Positions 21,554 to 33,769 are shown, counted from the first letter of the stretch. The stretch is 64,000 bases of DNA from Ophioderma brevispina (GCA_023653785.1 JAMKCH010084974.1:1-64000), one strand, 5' to 3'. A program made the numbers and translations. The notes: generated from the sequence alone by a model not told the origin.

Positions 21554-22819
21554 AGGACATTTTACCAGTCCATCCCCATTTTCAAGGTAATGCAACATGT
21601 ACCTTTTGACTTGACATATCCATAGTTTGTGTTTAAGGTCTTGTGCACTCCCATTGGTATATGGGGGGCTAATGTGGACCCCCTCTGAAAACCACTTTGC
21701 CATTGGATTTTCCCCAAAACTCTGGTCATCGATGGGGTACATCAATACAACCACATAACAAGAAAAAAATTGAAAACAGTCTGTACCGATTCAAAATGGC
21801 CGTCCAAATTCCGAATTTTATGACGCGTACAAAATTCTTCCGCCGAAAAATGAACTTTATTTTTTTTTGTTTAATAAGGCACTCTAGAGGAATGTTTGGC
21901 TGCATATTCTCACCAACTACGGTGTTCCAGATGCGAGTGTCAAAGGAATTGCCATCATGTATGACAACTGATCTAGTTTTGTGCAGACCATGGATGGGCC
22001 CACAAAGGAGTTCCTAATAACTACTCTATCCTCCAAGGAAATCGAGGATTGACAAACAGAAGGACGTAACTCACTTTTTGCCAAAAAAAATCTGTAACAC
22101 CTACAGATTCTGAAAACCATGAAGCCTTAACTCAAGTCTACTTCCTATTGCCTATAAAGCAAAATAACACTTCACCACATCTCAATGGTGCACACTTTGT
22201 TTACTAACAGAAAGCTTAACTCTGAGTAAAAATCTTCTGTATTTGGCCAAAAAATGAGTTGAGGCTTCATAGCTTGCACAATTGCCAGAATTGCAGCAGC
22301 TTTTTAGCTCCCTATCCCACTTATATTGATGATTTCTTTTAAAACATTCCAAAGGGATGACATGCTTAAACATCTGATTGAAATAATGTGTCAATCATAG
22401 ACATGATTGAAGATGTAACTCAAAGATTACCGTTTTCGGTTACCGTCAGAAGGACGTAACTCAGCATTAAAAGAAATATTAAAGAATTTCTTTAATTCTG
22501 CTGTTCATAATTAAAAATTGTTCTTTGTTTACTAAAGTTTATATAATGTTTGCTTACAGTACCATATATGAGCTTTATGCGATGTTTACATTTTAATAGA
22601 TTTGCTTAATAGAAAATATTAAACATCTCTCAAAAGCAGTATCTTTGAGTTAAGGCTTTCTGATTGTCAACCCTCGAAATGTTCCTTATCTCTTTGTAAG
22701 CGTTGTTGTTTATACCCTCAGATAGTCTTGATCGAGTGAAAGGCAATGGACTAACCATCAAACCCCAGCGTTCAAGACGTCACCAAAGTCAGCATCTGAC
22801 AGACTTTGACTACGCAGAC
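21554..22819. repeat. 1.4-kb tandem duplication, unit 1
   Basis: The flank of the minisatellite is repeated at 22965-24299. Several blocks (for example 22440-22800 against 23890-24290) are almost identical. It ends in a piece of a reverse-transcriptase frame, GACTTTGACTACGCAGAC, which is cut by a 20-base A run at 22820-22839. Confidence 0.85.
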
Positions 22820-22840
22820 AAAAAAAAAAAAAAAAAAAAA

Positions 22841-24299
22841 TTCTGTAGACTTCTGCATTCTGTAGACTTCTGCATTCTGTAGACTTCTGCATTCTGTAGA
22901 CTTCTGCATTCTGTAGACTTCTGCATTCTGTAGACTTCTGCATTCTGTAGACTTCTGCATTCTGCCGGACATTTTACCAGTCCATCCCCATTTTCAAGGT
23001 AATGCAACATGTACCTTTTGACTTGACATACCCATAGTTTGTGTTTAAGGTCTTGTGCACTCCCATGTGGACCCCCTCTGAAAACCACTTTGCCATTGGG
23101 TTTTTCCACAAAACTCTGGTCATCGATGGGGCGAAATCATAATAAATCACACACAAAAGAATAAAGAATACACAAACAGGTGATATGAAAAAAGGATGGG
23201 AAAAGAGGTGAAAAAGCGCGCCTCCGCCCCTGGAAACAAAGGAAAGAATGGCGAGGCGAAAGTGGAAAAAAATCGCGTAAGCCGTAAAAATGAACATTTA
23301 TTTTTTTTTAGAAGGCATCTATAGAGGAATGTAATGGTGCATATTCTCACCAACTACCGGTGTTCAGATGCGGAGTGTTTAACCCAAAAGGAGATTGCCA
23401 TCACAGGCCGAGGGAAAAATTAGGAGATCGGGGTGGGAGATCGAAAAGGAGGCTGGCAAAAATAAAAACGGATGGGGAACGGAAACATTAATAATTACGA
23501 AGCCAACGGAAATTCCGAGGCATGGACACACCACAGAAGGACCGTAACTCACGTTTTGCCAAAAAAAATCTGTAACACCTACAGATTCTGAAAACCATGA
23601 AGCCTTAAATACAGGTCTAATTAAGGGCCGATTAAAGTAAAATAACACTTCACCACATCTCAATGGTGCACACTTTGTTTACTAACAGAAAGCTTAACTC
23701 TGAGTTACGATCTTCTGCATTTGGCCAAAAAATGAGTTGAGGCTTCATAGCTTGCACAATTGCCAGAATTGCAGCAGCTTTTTAGCTCCCTATCCCACTT
23801 ATATTGATGATTTCTTTTAAAAAATTAAAAAGGCAGGAATATCTATAATACAGAGGACTGAAATAATCCGTAAATCATCGACATGATTGAAGATGTAACT
23901 CAAAGATTACCGTTTTCGGTTACCGTCAGAAGGACGTAACTCAGCATTAAAAGAAATATTAAAGAATTTCTTTAATTCTGCTGTTCATAATTAAAAATTG
24001 TTCTTTGTTTACTAAAGTTTATATAATGTTTGCTTACAGTACCATATATGAGCTTTATGCGATGTTTACATTTTAATAGATTTGCTTAATAGAAAATATT
24101 AAACATCTCTCAAAAGCAGTATCTTTGAGTTAAGGCTTTCTGATTGTCAACCCTCGAAATGTTCCTTATCTCTTTGTAAGCGTTGTTGTTTATACCCTCA
24201 GATAGTCTTGATCGAGTGAAAGACAAGGGACTAACCATCAAACCCCAGCGTTCAAGACGTCACCAAAGTCAGCATCTGACAGACTTTGACTACGCAGAC
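22841..24299. repeat. 1.4-kb tandem duplication, unit 2
   Basis: It starts with about seven 17-bp units (22841-22964), then repeats the flank of unit 1. Patches at about 23127-23290, 23385-23520 and 23820-23870 bear no similarity to unit 1 while the sequence on both sides is nearly identical. At its right end the RT frame continues into the LINE fragment. Confidence 0.85.
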
Positions 24300-24660
24300 G
24301 ATCTACTTTTAACAGTGTATCTGATATAACCTATAGCGTCCCTTAAACGCATTTAAATGCACTGAGCGAACCACTGCCTTGGGTTAAGGGGAAATTGTTC
24401 CTAGATCTGACAAGAAAAATAATGCTATCTCCTTTTTTTTGGCGGTGAGTGTCAGAATTTCCTCAAGGTACTTTAGGGATATGTAGCACAAGATCTACTA
24501 ACATCACTTGAGAATAGTGCAGACAAAGTCCACCTACATCTAAATGCCAAAAAATGGAAGAGAATCATCAACCTATCTGCACTACAGACAGTATATTACC
24601 CAACTCAAAGAGGTCGGGGACCTCAAGTACCAAGGGTCCTATGTAACCAACAGCAATGAA
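24225..24660 (+). pseudogene. LINE reverse-transcriptase fragment (YADD box)
   Basis: On the plus strand a degraded frame reads LTDFDYADDLLL (the catalytic YADD box), then after an indel AQDLLTSLENSADKVHLHLNAKK and, after more, DLKYQGSYVTNSNEA. This order matches the palm and thumb of non-LTR retrotransposon reverse transcriptases. Frameshifts and an unrelated stretch near 24320-24400 show it is dead. Clade not assigned. Confidence 0.75.
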
Positions 24661-24839
24661 GCTTAGAACGCCTATCACTAATGTTAATCTGGTATCTCAA
24701 ATTCAACCAAACTGACCTTTTTCAGAGCCTTTGTTTCATGGATCCAAGACCTGGACTATGAAGAAATAGCCTGGGAGCTAGCACACATTTGTAACACAAA
24801 GTACAAGTACAAAAGGTTTGAGTGATTAAATATATAGAT

Positions 24840-24990
24840 AGGAACCCCAGAACTGTGATTCTTAAGTACTGCAAATGGTGCCTTAGGAGAGGGGCCCAAG
24901 ACAAAGATTGTACAGGGGTCAATTTCAGTTGTACAGGGGGTCAAATTTTTAAAGTTGCTCCGATTTGGATAAAAAATGCAGCTCATACGA
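24840..24990 (-). repeat. R1 repeat, reversed and internally deleted
   Basis: It matches the two ends of the R1 family in reverse (GCTCCGATTTGGATAAAAA, TTGTACAGGGGTCAA, CAAATGGTGCCTTAGGAGA). With the forward copy at 26085-26337 it brackets the LINE piece at 25078-26105 in inverted orientation. Confidence 0.65.
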
Positions 24991-25077
24991 TTAAAATAAG
25001 GAATATTTTTGAGTGTCTTCTTCTTTTTGCGTATGAGGCAGCAGCTAAATATGTTGTAAACGGTGGAGCCAGTTCAC

Positions 25078-26105
25078 TGTTGCTTGGTTGGGGTTTGTGA
25101 AGTCTATGTCCACCGGTGGATGAAAGGTAGGGCACTCATTGAGAATGTGATCCGCAGTCTGTGATGGAAAACCACACTGGCAGGCTGGCGATGGCCGCAG
25201 CCCCCATCGGTGCATATTGCTGTCGAAGCGACCGACTCCTGTGAGAATCCGGTTTAAGGTGACCCATTCCTTGCGTGGGGGATTGCTACCATGTCTGTAA
25301 GATGTTGAATGAGGAGCTGGAGAGTTTCGCAGCGTGTCGACAGAAAGGTCGACGAGAGCATAGTCTCTGTCTGCCGAGCTGGTGTGATTCTTTGACAGTG
25401 TTATGCAGCATGTGCTTGTTGTCCAGCAGAGCCTTATTCACTAGTTTGTGCGTGTGGTGTTCTCTCCGAAGCACTGCAGGTGCAATGCCTGTAAGTACTG
25501 GTAGAAACTCAGATGTAGTAGGACGGAGGCAACCAGTAATGGTTCTCAAAGTTACACACCACTAACTCACTTATACACAGTAGTCTATGGGGAAAATGGC
25601 AAGTTTGAGCATGTTTCTTTAACATTTAAAACTCTCACAGAGGAAATACAACAATATCACACCAAAGTACAAGCTAAATCACCAAATAACAAAATTTTGA
25701 ACATATGATGACCGGAAAACTTTTAGTTACGAATCACCAAACTCGCCCGATGTCAGACCGGCAACCCAAGATTCTCTATAGTCGCCAAAGCTAGTAATTT
25801 GCAAATCGATGTGAAATTGATGACCGCGAAGTAAATTGCCTCAAATTCACTGTCCAAATGCCACTTAGTTTGTGAAAACATACCAGCCTACCATGTCAAT
25901 CATGAAATGTCATCACTTTCTTAATATAACTAGTGCATTTTCAGTAATTTTTAAAGCACTTTTTCCAGATGCCATGCAAGAAAGTAGTCCACCCAAGATT
26001 TTTGATCCTTACGGCAGCCAGGTTAGTGGTGTATAACCTCAAGATCTCGTTGAGTATTGTGTCCAGCTTCTTTGTGTGAGACCTGTTCTCCTATTTGCAC
26101 CATTT
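25078..26105 (-). pseudogene. LINE ORF2 3' end, split by a TIR element
   Basis: On the minus strand the protein reads KKLDTILNEILRTITGCLRPT, continues past HAAKL and reaches WVTLNRILTGVGRFDSN, then a CQCG..QTADHIL..CP zinc-knuckle-like end and a TAG stop near 25057. This is the C-terminal part of a non-LTR retrotransposon polyprotein. The element at 25550-26038 interrupts it; removing that element and one TCAA restores the frame. Some frameshifts remain. Confidence 0.75.
25550..26038. mobile_element. TIR element with 4-bp target duplication, copy 2
   Basis: Same family as 11351-12023, opposite orientation, ends AGTTACACACCACTAAC and GTTAGTGGTGTATAACC, flanked by TCAA at 25546-25549 and 26039-26042. 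It sits inside the LINE frame, which gives a clean empty site and fixes both element ends. Confidence 0.9.
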
Positions 26106-26337
26106 TTATCCAAATCAGAGCAACTTTAAAATTTGACCGCTGTACAACTGAAAGCGACTCGTTTTATTGATTTTTGCTGTTTTAGCATATAACTCTGAAA
26201 CTTTAGGCTGCACATATTACAAACTATACCTTTTCTGAATCCTTATGGTTAGACACATAAAGTGGTGTACTTTTCAACATGATTGGTTCAATTTCAAAAT
26301 TTGACCCCTGTACAATCTTTGTCTTGGCCCACTCTCC
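26085..26337. repeat. R1 repeat, forward copy
   Basis: Matches 4700-4935 along its length; the last part (GGCACCATCTGCAG) resumes at 26703 after the inserted TTAA element. Confidence 0.7.
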
Positions 26338-26341
26338 TTAA

Positions 26342-26698
26342 AGGCTGACCCAGAGAATGTTTAAAATATATTTTTGTGTATTTATTGAAAATAGTCAACT
26401 AGAACTAAAGATAGTTAACAAAAATGCCCAATTCCAAAGTTTGAGATGTATCGGATTTTTCGTTTCCATGCAGTAAACATTTATGTGTAGTGTACAGTGC
26501 CATGGGATACTGTGTCTAACTAAATTTCCGGATCCGGAAATTTATAACAAAGTTTTGATTTTCTATATGAAGGACTTCGATTTGAGCTGAGCTATTTCAC
26601 ACAGTGTTTAGTATATGGACAAGCATTATGTACATGCCAGAAACACAATTTGTGTGAAAATTGAGGGCGCCCTCCTCGGGAAATCTCTGAGTCAGCCT
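26342..26698. mobile_element. TTAA-flanked TIR element (piggyBac-like ends), non-autonomous
   Basis: TIRs AGGCTGACCCAGAGA and TCTCTGAGTCAGCCT are flanked by TTAA at 26338-26341 and 26699-26702. It interrupts an R1 repeat; other R1 copies lack it. TTAA target duplication is the mark of piggyBac-type transposition. No transposase is encoded. A damaged copy lies at 2925-3206. Confidence 0.85.
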
Positions 26699-26704
26699 TT
26701 AAGG

Positions 26705-27440
26705 CACCATCTGCAGCTCTTAAGAAGCACAAACTCATTTTCTGTATTCACATCGAATATTGCATCTATTACAGATATATTTATTTTTCTACTCCATTTA
26801 TATGAAATAATTGAACTTGCCTCGAACCAAATTTTCTTTATATATTTTTACAATAGAAGAAAAAATGTTCCAAATACTCCTTCACTCCACATATTTTGCA
26901 GTTATTTGTAGACGTTTTCCCCATCCTTTGTAAACAATCGTGTTGGGTATATATTACTTAAAATTTTCCAAGTCAACGTTATTAACCTTGCTTCACTAAA
27001 AGTTCTTAAATTATTTTTCCAAATACTTTCCCATTCGAAATCATGATTTGGGAATTGTTTTCCCAGAAACCTTCACATATTGGTTTTACAGACGAATCTG
27101 AAATCATCATAGTATACAACAACTTAGATATACACTTATTTAATGGAAAAAACGGTGAATCATACGTCAGGCCTATTCGACCTTCATCGATGTTTTCTCT
27201 CTTTATCTTTTTCCAATTCTTCGGAATTGCTGATTGTAGTGTGAAATAATCGATCATTACCCCACCAGGTCTCTTGACTCTTGTTTTAATTTTGTTAATT
27301 GACATAAAGTTACCATCTTCATCGTATAAATTTGATACTGTAAGAAAACTCTGTTTTATCCAATCTTTGAAATATATATAAACTTTTTTCCAGAATATAG
27401 TACGCCAGAGTTTCTTGAAATAATTTGAGATAGTCCATCA
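26705..27440 (-). pseudogene. L1/Tx1-like LINE ORF2 C-terminus
   Basis: On the minus strand: YFKKLWRTIFWKKV, KQSFLTVSNLYDEDGNFMS, AIPKNWKK, then after a frameshift SEARLITLTWKILSNIYPT and CKICG..LEHFFFYC. The last part is the C-terminal zinc-knuckle pattern of L1/Tx1-type LINEs. Frames change at least twice, so it is not functional. Confidence 0.7.
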
Positions 27441-29760
27441 GTATGCTATTTTCAAGTAAGATTCTCATCAATTGTTACTCCTAGAAATTTTGTTTTATTT
27501 ACATATTCAAGTTTTGTGCCATCCAGAATATCATGTGTTAATGCGTTCTCCGTAACCTTATCTTTGTACTTTGATGTTCCATGTGGGGTGCCTAAAACCA
27601 TATAATTTGTTTTACTAGCATTAACTGATAGTTTATTTCTTCTAAACCAGTAATTTACTTCAAGTTCTTTATTTATCAAGTTCATTTTACTATCAGTCTG
27701 TGCATCGGAATACAATATCGTAGTATCATCTGCAAATAATATAAATTCTAATATCGAAGTTTCAGTGATATCGTTAACATATAAATATTAAAGGACCTAG
27801 GATAGACCCCTGAGGTACTCCACATTTAAGGTTGGATTTTTGTGAATTATAGAACGCATTGTTTTCTATTATTTAAATAGTTTTTAAACCACTGAAGGAC
27901 AACCCCTCTAAAACCATAATATTCAAGCTTATGCATCTATAGTGTCCAAAGCTTTTGACAAGTCCAAAAATATTCCCATAGTAGTCTCATTATGTTCAAT
28001 GGAATGACTAATTTTATCTACAAGGTCAATTATCGCCATATAAGTAGAATGGTTTGGCCAAAACCCAAACTGTTTTAGGTTGAGTATATTGTGTTTGAAA
28101 CATACATCTGTCAATACTTATCTTTCAAGGATTTTGAAAAACACTGTAATTCGAGACTGGTTCTGTAATCTTAAGAAGAAATTAAATCATTATCTTCTTT
28201 TTTTTTGGGCGGGGGTAGCCTGCGGGCTACCCTCTCTATTCGCTTGTGTTTACACTTTTCAAATAACATTGTTGCAAGTAAAATATTCGTGCCGATTATA
28301 TCCTCTAAAATCGACATGTGTGATTAGTTATGAAATGTTGTGCAATTTTACGTCATAGGATTGTCTCAAGAAGTGGCCCAGCTAAACCTGAACGTACATG
28401 TACAAAAGATAGTAGTGTTCAAAAGAGTAGGAATACATGGCAATGTCCGCGAAGGTTCCTGAGAAATTTTTACAGTGATTTGCTGGTAAAGCGATTCTTT
28501 AAATCGTTAGGAGTTGCATTGAATGAACGGGTGCTTAAACGTTGGGCACCACATGTAGGAAGTCGTGGGCGATAATCATAATAATAAATAAAAATTCCTT
28601 TAAAAAGGAAAGGGTGGATCAAAAGGAAATATCCATCAATTGGTGTGTGAAGGTATTAGTAAGATGATATTTGCTTTATTTTGTCCATTCTTGCGTCAAG
28701 TTCAGATGATATTAAAATTATCTTTCTTTAAAATAATTATAATTTCTTTTAGGTAATCAAGGGGACTATGCTGTGGATCACGAATGCCCATTGCGAATAT
28801 TTTCATTTTTATGTTATGAGAAAACCGTTTCAAATCTGGCACTATCCAACCAAATGTTGGATTGATTTAATTTCTTTTATGTAAGTGAGGCCCTCGAGGA
28901 AACATTAGTGTTGACTATCGAAAAGAGGAGGGGACCATCCCGGTTCTGTTACCTGCACCCCTTACTCTAGGTTACCAGGGTCCCTTCCAACCGGCACTGG
29001 GCCAGCTTGGAAGGGTAGGCCGAAATCCAGCATGGAAACCTTGAGGCTTTCGTCCAATGGCAATGACAAAGGGTTGATGATGATGAACCTCGGCTAAGTG
29101 TGTGTCCAAAAAATCACAATAAGTCCAACTTGCAAAACTCCACAAAAAGTCATCTTACTAATCCCTTCCCAACCTTTTACATGGCTATTTTCCCTTGACA
29201 CGCCCGTTTTCCTTTTTAAAGGAATTTTTATTTTATATACAGGTACTACTTTTGCAATTAAGACGTCCGGACGATCCCATTGAATATAGAGAGGTTGAAA
29301 ATCATGGTCAACGGCTTAACAATCTCCTTGATTATTCTTTCAACAATAAAATTCCCAATGTCATGTCCAGGGCTCTTATTCTGGTTAAGGTTATTTACTA
29401 TCTTAATAGTATCGTTTTCTACAATTGGGGTCATATAGGCATTTTTGGAAGCGGATCATTTAAATAGAGTAGTTTTTACCAGTGTGATTATTTTTTAAGC
29501 TAGTTTTGGACCTATGTTAATGAAGAAATCATTGAAACCATTTACGATTTCTTGTGGATCATCTATTGAGTCCCCAACATCGTTCTTGAATGTCGATTGT
29601 TGGGTTCGGCGCTTTATACCACGGCCTAATATAGTATTTATTGTTCGCCACGTTTGTTTTATATTATCTTTTACGTATTGAACTTCAAATAACATCACTT
29701 TGCTTTTGCGTCTTAGAGATGCCACTTTATTTCTATACGTTTTAAGGTTTGTTCAGTTGT
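27441..29760 (-). pseudogene. CR1/L2-like LINE ORF2, interrupted
   Basis: On the minus strand, in order from 29.76 kb: ENDTIK..LNQNKSPGHD-type linker, after a roughly 0.9-kb foreign stretch (about 28195-29120), [40 protein letters not shown] (27790-27830), FADD (27725-27737), LSVNASKTNYM and FLGVTIDENLT. These are the successive motifs of a non-LTR reverse transcriptase. Frameshifts and the insertion make it dead. At 27440 it abuts a LINE of a different clade. Confidence 0.8.
28196..29120. other. Foreign stretch inside the LINE
   Basis: It interrupts the CR1/L2-like LINE. It begins with a T run and a hairpin GGTAGCC/GGCTACC at 28213-28230. One plus-strand frame at 28330-28575 (81 residues, basic) is not recognised; no domain is seen. 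A GA-rich stretch with AGGTTACCAGGGTCCC lies near 28969. Probably another repeat. Confidence 0.4.
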
Positions 29761-30319
29761 TCATGGTCTGAACACTGTATATACTATTTGCATAATTTGT
29801 TCAACACCCGTCAGATATCCATGGTTGACGCGCGGATTTTTCCTAACTTTTTACTACTACACTTTAGCGGAATACTCTCATCGTAAATATCAGTAAACGT
29901 AAACAGAATCACGATTAAGTAATTATCAAGTTAGCATCAGTTTATCTAAAGCATCGTGCAATTGACTTTAGATAGTCTTTCTTTTTATTTTGAAATATTT
30001 GCCATTAATGTGATTTGTTTGACATATATTTTTTTTTATTTACTTGGATTTATTTCTAAACCCAGTGTTCGACATCAAAATTGTTGGTAGTGATCCACGT
30101 AACTAGGATTGCAGACTTGTAAATTAAAATCATTGTTCAATATTTTTCAATAACAGTTGCACACTATTTTCAAGTAATCTTGTTGGTTTGATGCTAAAGA
30201 GGGTATGAAGAAATGGAAATAATTATAAAATCCAAGTAGTCACGGGTATGTGTTTCACATCATCGTCTTTTAATAGGTCGATTTAAAGTACACCCATTCT
30301 GTAACCACGGCTTTTTCTC
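29761..30319. other. Spacer, nothing recognised
   Basis: AT-rich. Possibly upstream LINE sequence, but no motif was identified. Confidence 0.4.
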
Positions 30320-30467
30320 GGTTAAACGTTTCATATAAAGTCCCATTGTAGCAATGAGGTATTGCCATTCAATTCCGTCCAGCGCTAGTGCATAGATTCA
30401 TCAGCGCATGACGGAATTATTGACGACCTCATTTGTATCAATGGGACTTCTATATGAAACTTCTACC
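30320..30467. mobile_element. GTTTCATATA MITE, copy 2
   Basis: Same family as 20694-20844: CGTTTCATATA left, TATATGAAACTTCTACC right, with CAATGAGGTATTGCCATT and GCATGACGGAAT in the same places. Target duplications are not clear. Confidence 0.8.
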
Positions 30468-31834
30468 TGTATTCGCTTCATCTATTAGCCGAAAATGGGC
30501 GCATATCATTATGAACTTTCAAGTTGGCATGTTTTGGGCTCTGTTTATTACTCATATTTACCTGCTATTAAATTTTTTCTATTCAACAAAGCAAGAATCA
30601 TAGTTTGAATTTGCTATACATAAGTAATTTATATTTAACTTTATTAGATATGTACATGGTAACCACCCCTCTTTTTCTCTGTCTTTCTCTTCTATTTTAT
30701 AATTCATCTCTATCCATCAGAGATTAAAAGGGTTTCCTTTAGGCGCGTTTTCCGAAATACCAATAATAAGAAGTCAGTAGAAATCGCACTCATCATAGCC
30801 TTGTTCAAGCGCTCTACCAACTTCCTCATGGTTCAATATATATAATGTTCCTCATATTATAAGGAGTGGGAGCATTCCCCCCCCTAAAAAACTGAAAAAA
30901 ATCCACAATGCACTCTTTAAACACCTCGATTTGAGTCTTTCACCTTACCTGTTCCATGCGTCCACTAGTAGTTCAAAAGTTTCACCTCCAGGCAGAGTAG
31001 CAGAACCACTGCAACTGACCACAACATGTGTTTGTTGTTTTAACCTAGACTAGTAGGAACCTGGACTCAGCCAGTGTGGACAACAGACCCCAGCGGTGTC
31101 CATTTTTTTTTATTTTTTTATATAATTTTTCTCTAGCCCTAAAAATACTAAGCCAGTGATGTCATACTGAAACACAATGTTTCAAAATAATTGAGAATAA
31201 ATATTACTTATGCAGTACAGTGTGAAAAATAACAAGTTTTGTCGGTTCTTACAACAGCTTGATAAGGCTACACTCTCGTAACAGTAGAGTTAAAATGTCA
31301 TGTATTTAATACATACAATGATTGCTATTAAAAGATGTTATAGTCAAAAAAAAATTGTGTGTCAATTCGTCCGATCTTGGATGATCTGGTATCTTAGGGG
31401 CGTTTTAAATATCTTTGTCATATTTGTCCCATGGTTATATCAGTTTAATAAGGGTTTTGAAAGAAAAATGTAATTGTAGGACTATCGGAAAAAGAAATTC
31501 TCAGTATTCATGTGAAATGTACAGCAATTTGGACAATCCACTAATTTTCGTCTAGAAGTAAAAATTGTTTTTTCGTTGAAGTTTCGTGCATTCTTATGAA
31601 CCTTAGTATTTACAGTTTCTGCATGATATGATGTTATGCGCATTGTTTTTAATTATTTTGGAGAGGAGACCAGTGACAATAGCTGTTTACTGACATGGAA
31701 CAAGCAACGGAAAAACACAAAAACAAACATTATACTATATAACAAAATTAAACTCACCAATCTGTGGATGGCTCAGCTATAACAAAATAAATAGAAAAAC
31801 AAATGCAATCAACAAAAGCAAACCAGTCGCACTC
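30468..31834. other. Spacer, nothing recognised
   Basis: AT-rich, with homopolymer runs. No credible coding frame and no repeat family shared with the rest of the window was noticed. Confidence 0.4.
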
Positions 31835-32155
31835 ATGTCGCTTCACTATGGATTCCCTCCATTGGGTTTACAATCAAGGACAGATACATTTCAAAATACT
31901 CTTCAGACTTTAAAGCTGTGCATTTCCCAAATTCGGATTACCTGTATCATATTTTCAGCTCGTACTCAGAAGTCCACTTATACACTTCGCTCAGATTCTG
32001 CAAATCTCATTGGTATCCTCGTTCCAAAAAGGAAAGCTGGTGATCGTGCCTTTTCGATTGCTGGGCCTGCCTTTGGGAATGGATATTACTACCAACATCC
32101 GTGGTCTTGATAGTTTATTGCCTTTAAAAGTCTTCTTAAGTCACCTTTTTCCTAG
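31835..32155 (+). pseudogene. LINE C-terminal fragment (GDRAFS box)
   Basis: The plus-strand frame reads YTLRSDSANLIGILVPKRKAGDRAFSIAGPAF, then after a shift DSLLPLKVFLSHLF. The GDRAFS..P..WNSLP-like block is the usual C-terminal end of jockey/CR1-type LINEs. The start codon offered by the frame is not meaningful and the copy is frameshifted. Confidence 0.65.
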
Positions 32156-32507
32156 CTCTTAGTATTCTTGCCTTTTTCCCCTGTCAGCGCTTTGCCTACT
32201 TTGTTAAAAGCGTCTTTATAAGCTCTTCATGATTATTATTATTATATAAATCAACTGAGAACGCACTACACATAGCACCACACCAAATAAAAATATTATG
32301 CGGCGGATATTCCAGCACACTCGGGGGTCAAATACGTAACAAATTCGGGAATGCTAAAATAAAGGTCCATAAACTTACTCTAGCCTAAATGAACGTTGAG
32401 GGTCGTTCCAAAACACTATTAATTCAAAACGTACAAAATTTACCCCTTATCCCCAAAACACACGTCGAGGGCGAAAATGCGATCCTTTTCCACGTGTTCT
32501 ATACACT

Positions 32508-33053
32508 TAAAGCGGCACTGGCCACATTTTCACAAAAAATATGAAATTTCTTCAATTTGACTCTCAATAGATAGTCTAGGCCATTGGAAGAACCGAGATA
32601 GATTTTACACATAAAAATAACATACCCCAAAAACAGATAGGGAATTTGATATGAGATAAAGACATCCAGGTAATTTGTAGGCCAAATTTTTAAGTTTTCC
32701 CTACTTTAATCAAAACATGTGTATATAACATGAATATTTTGACTAGTATTCACTGATAGTTAAAACCACAAAGGTTATAGACGGTCAAACAGTGTACATA
32801 ACGTGAGAAACATGCATACGGCGTGCGGGTTCTTGTGTTAAACGCCATTTTAGTCGTCTTGCTGAATTTCGCGTCGCCGCGACGCTACATTACAAAAATC
32901 GTTCACGTTTACCCAATAAGGAAGCTGATTGGGCCTTAATTATTCGGGTGAGGGCTTTTGTATATAAAGCTTTACAAACATGCAACAAATATCGAGTTTG
33001 AAAAATCTTGGAGGCCGCACTATTTTTCAAAATGTTTTGCCAGTCTCTCTTTA
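32508..33053. mobile_element. Non-autonomous TIR DNA element, copy 2
   Basis: Matches 1301-1821: TTAAAGCGGCACTGG at the left, CCAGTCTCTCTTTAA at the right, and the same interior order (GATAGTCTAGGCCATTGGAAGAAC, AAAATAACATACCCC, GGTTATAGACGGTCAAACAG). Confidence 0.75.
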
Positions 33054-33769
33054 AGTGGACAACGGGAATGGTTCCTAGGGATTCGCAAACCCCCATTGAT
33101 CAGGTTTTACGAACTAACGATATACTTTTTTAGGAGGCCAATTCCTCCCTGAGGCCGAAATTTCAAAAAAGGATCCCCGTATTTGTTTCCTGCTCGCCGG
33201 TTCGCGGATTTGGCCTCATGGCGACGGGGTGTAAGCGTCTAGCCATCTCTCTTCCTGACTAAATTATATGCGAGTCCGATTACTGGGGTTTGGTACAGGT
33301 GCGGTCAACCCGCGCGCTCTAGCCATCAACGTGCTCAGATCGCTACGCTACCACTTAAGGAGTCACTACGAGTTAGTAAAATCTCAATTCCCTTGCACAG
33401 TTCAGTAGAGTAGCTTCATTACAAATGTATTATGAAAATACTCACCCTGGTTTTGGGGTATGAATGATATCTAGATCACACAAGGTCAATTCTGTAAATG
33501 TAAAAACCACTGAACGTGTCCTTGGTGGATGAGTATATTGTTAACTCATAGTTGAGTTAGAGTAACAGTACGATCCGCCACAAGATGAAAAATTCGACAT
33601 GGGCTATTATCCTTTTTCTCCATCGTTGAGCGACCGCCATTCTCATCACTCCTGAGGCCGTCAATCATCTTCACCTTAGCAACAAAGTTCGTTGGATAAT
33701 TCCACTTTTGGGAGATAGGGAGAGATACCACTCAGAGAGGGGGAAAATATAAAATACTAGTTTACAATA
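33054..33769. other. Spacer before the satellite
   Basis: No gene recognised. Somewhat GC-richer near 33160-33340. Confidence 0.4.

Noticed and set aside
21255..21754. Long minus-strand frames with a 17-residue repeat MQKSTECRSLQNAEVYR
   Set aside because: They are the 17-bp minisatellite read in all three frames; the same peptide appears in each frame and there is no start context or domain.
28330..28575. Plus-strand 81-residue basic frame as a gene
   Set aside because: It lies in sequence inserted in a LINE and shows no recognised domain; length is within chance.
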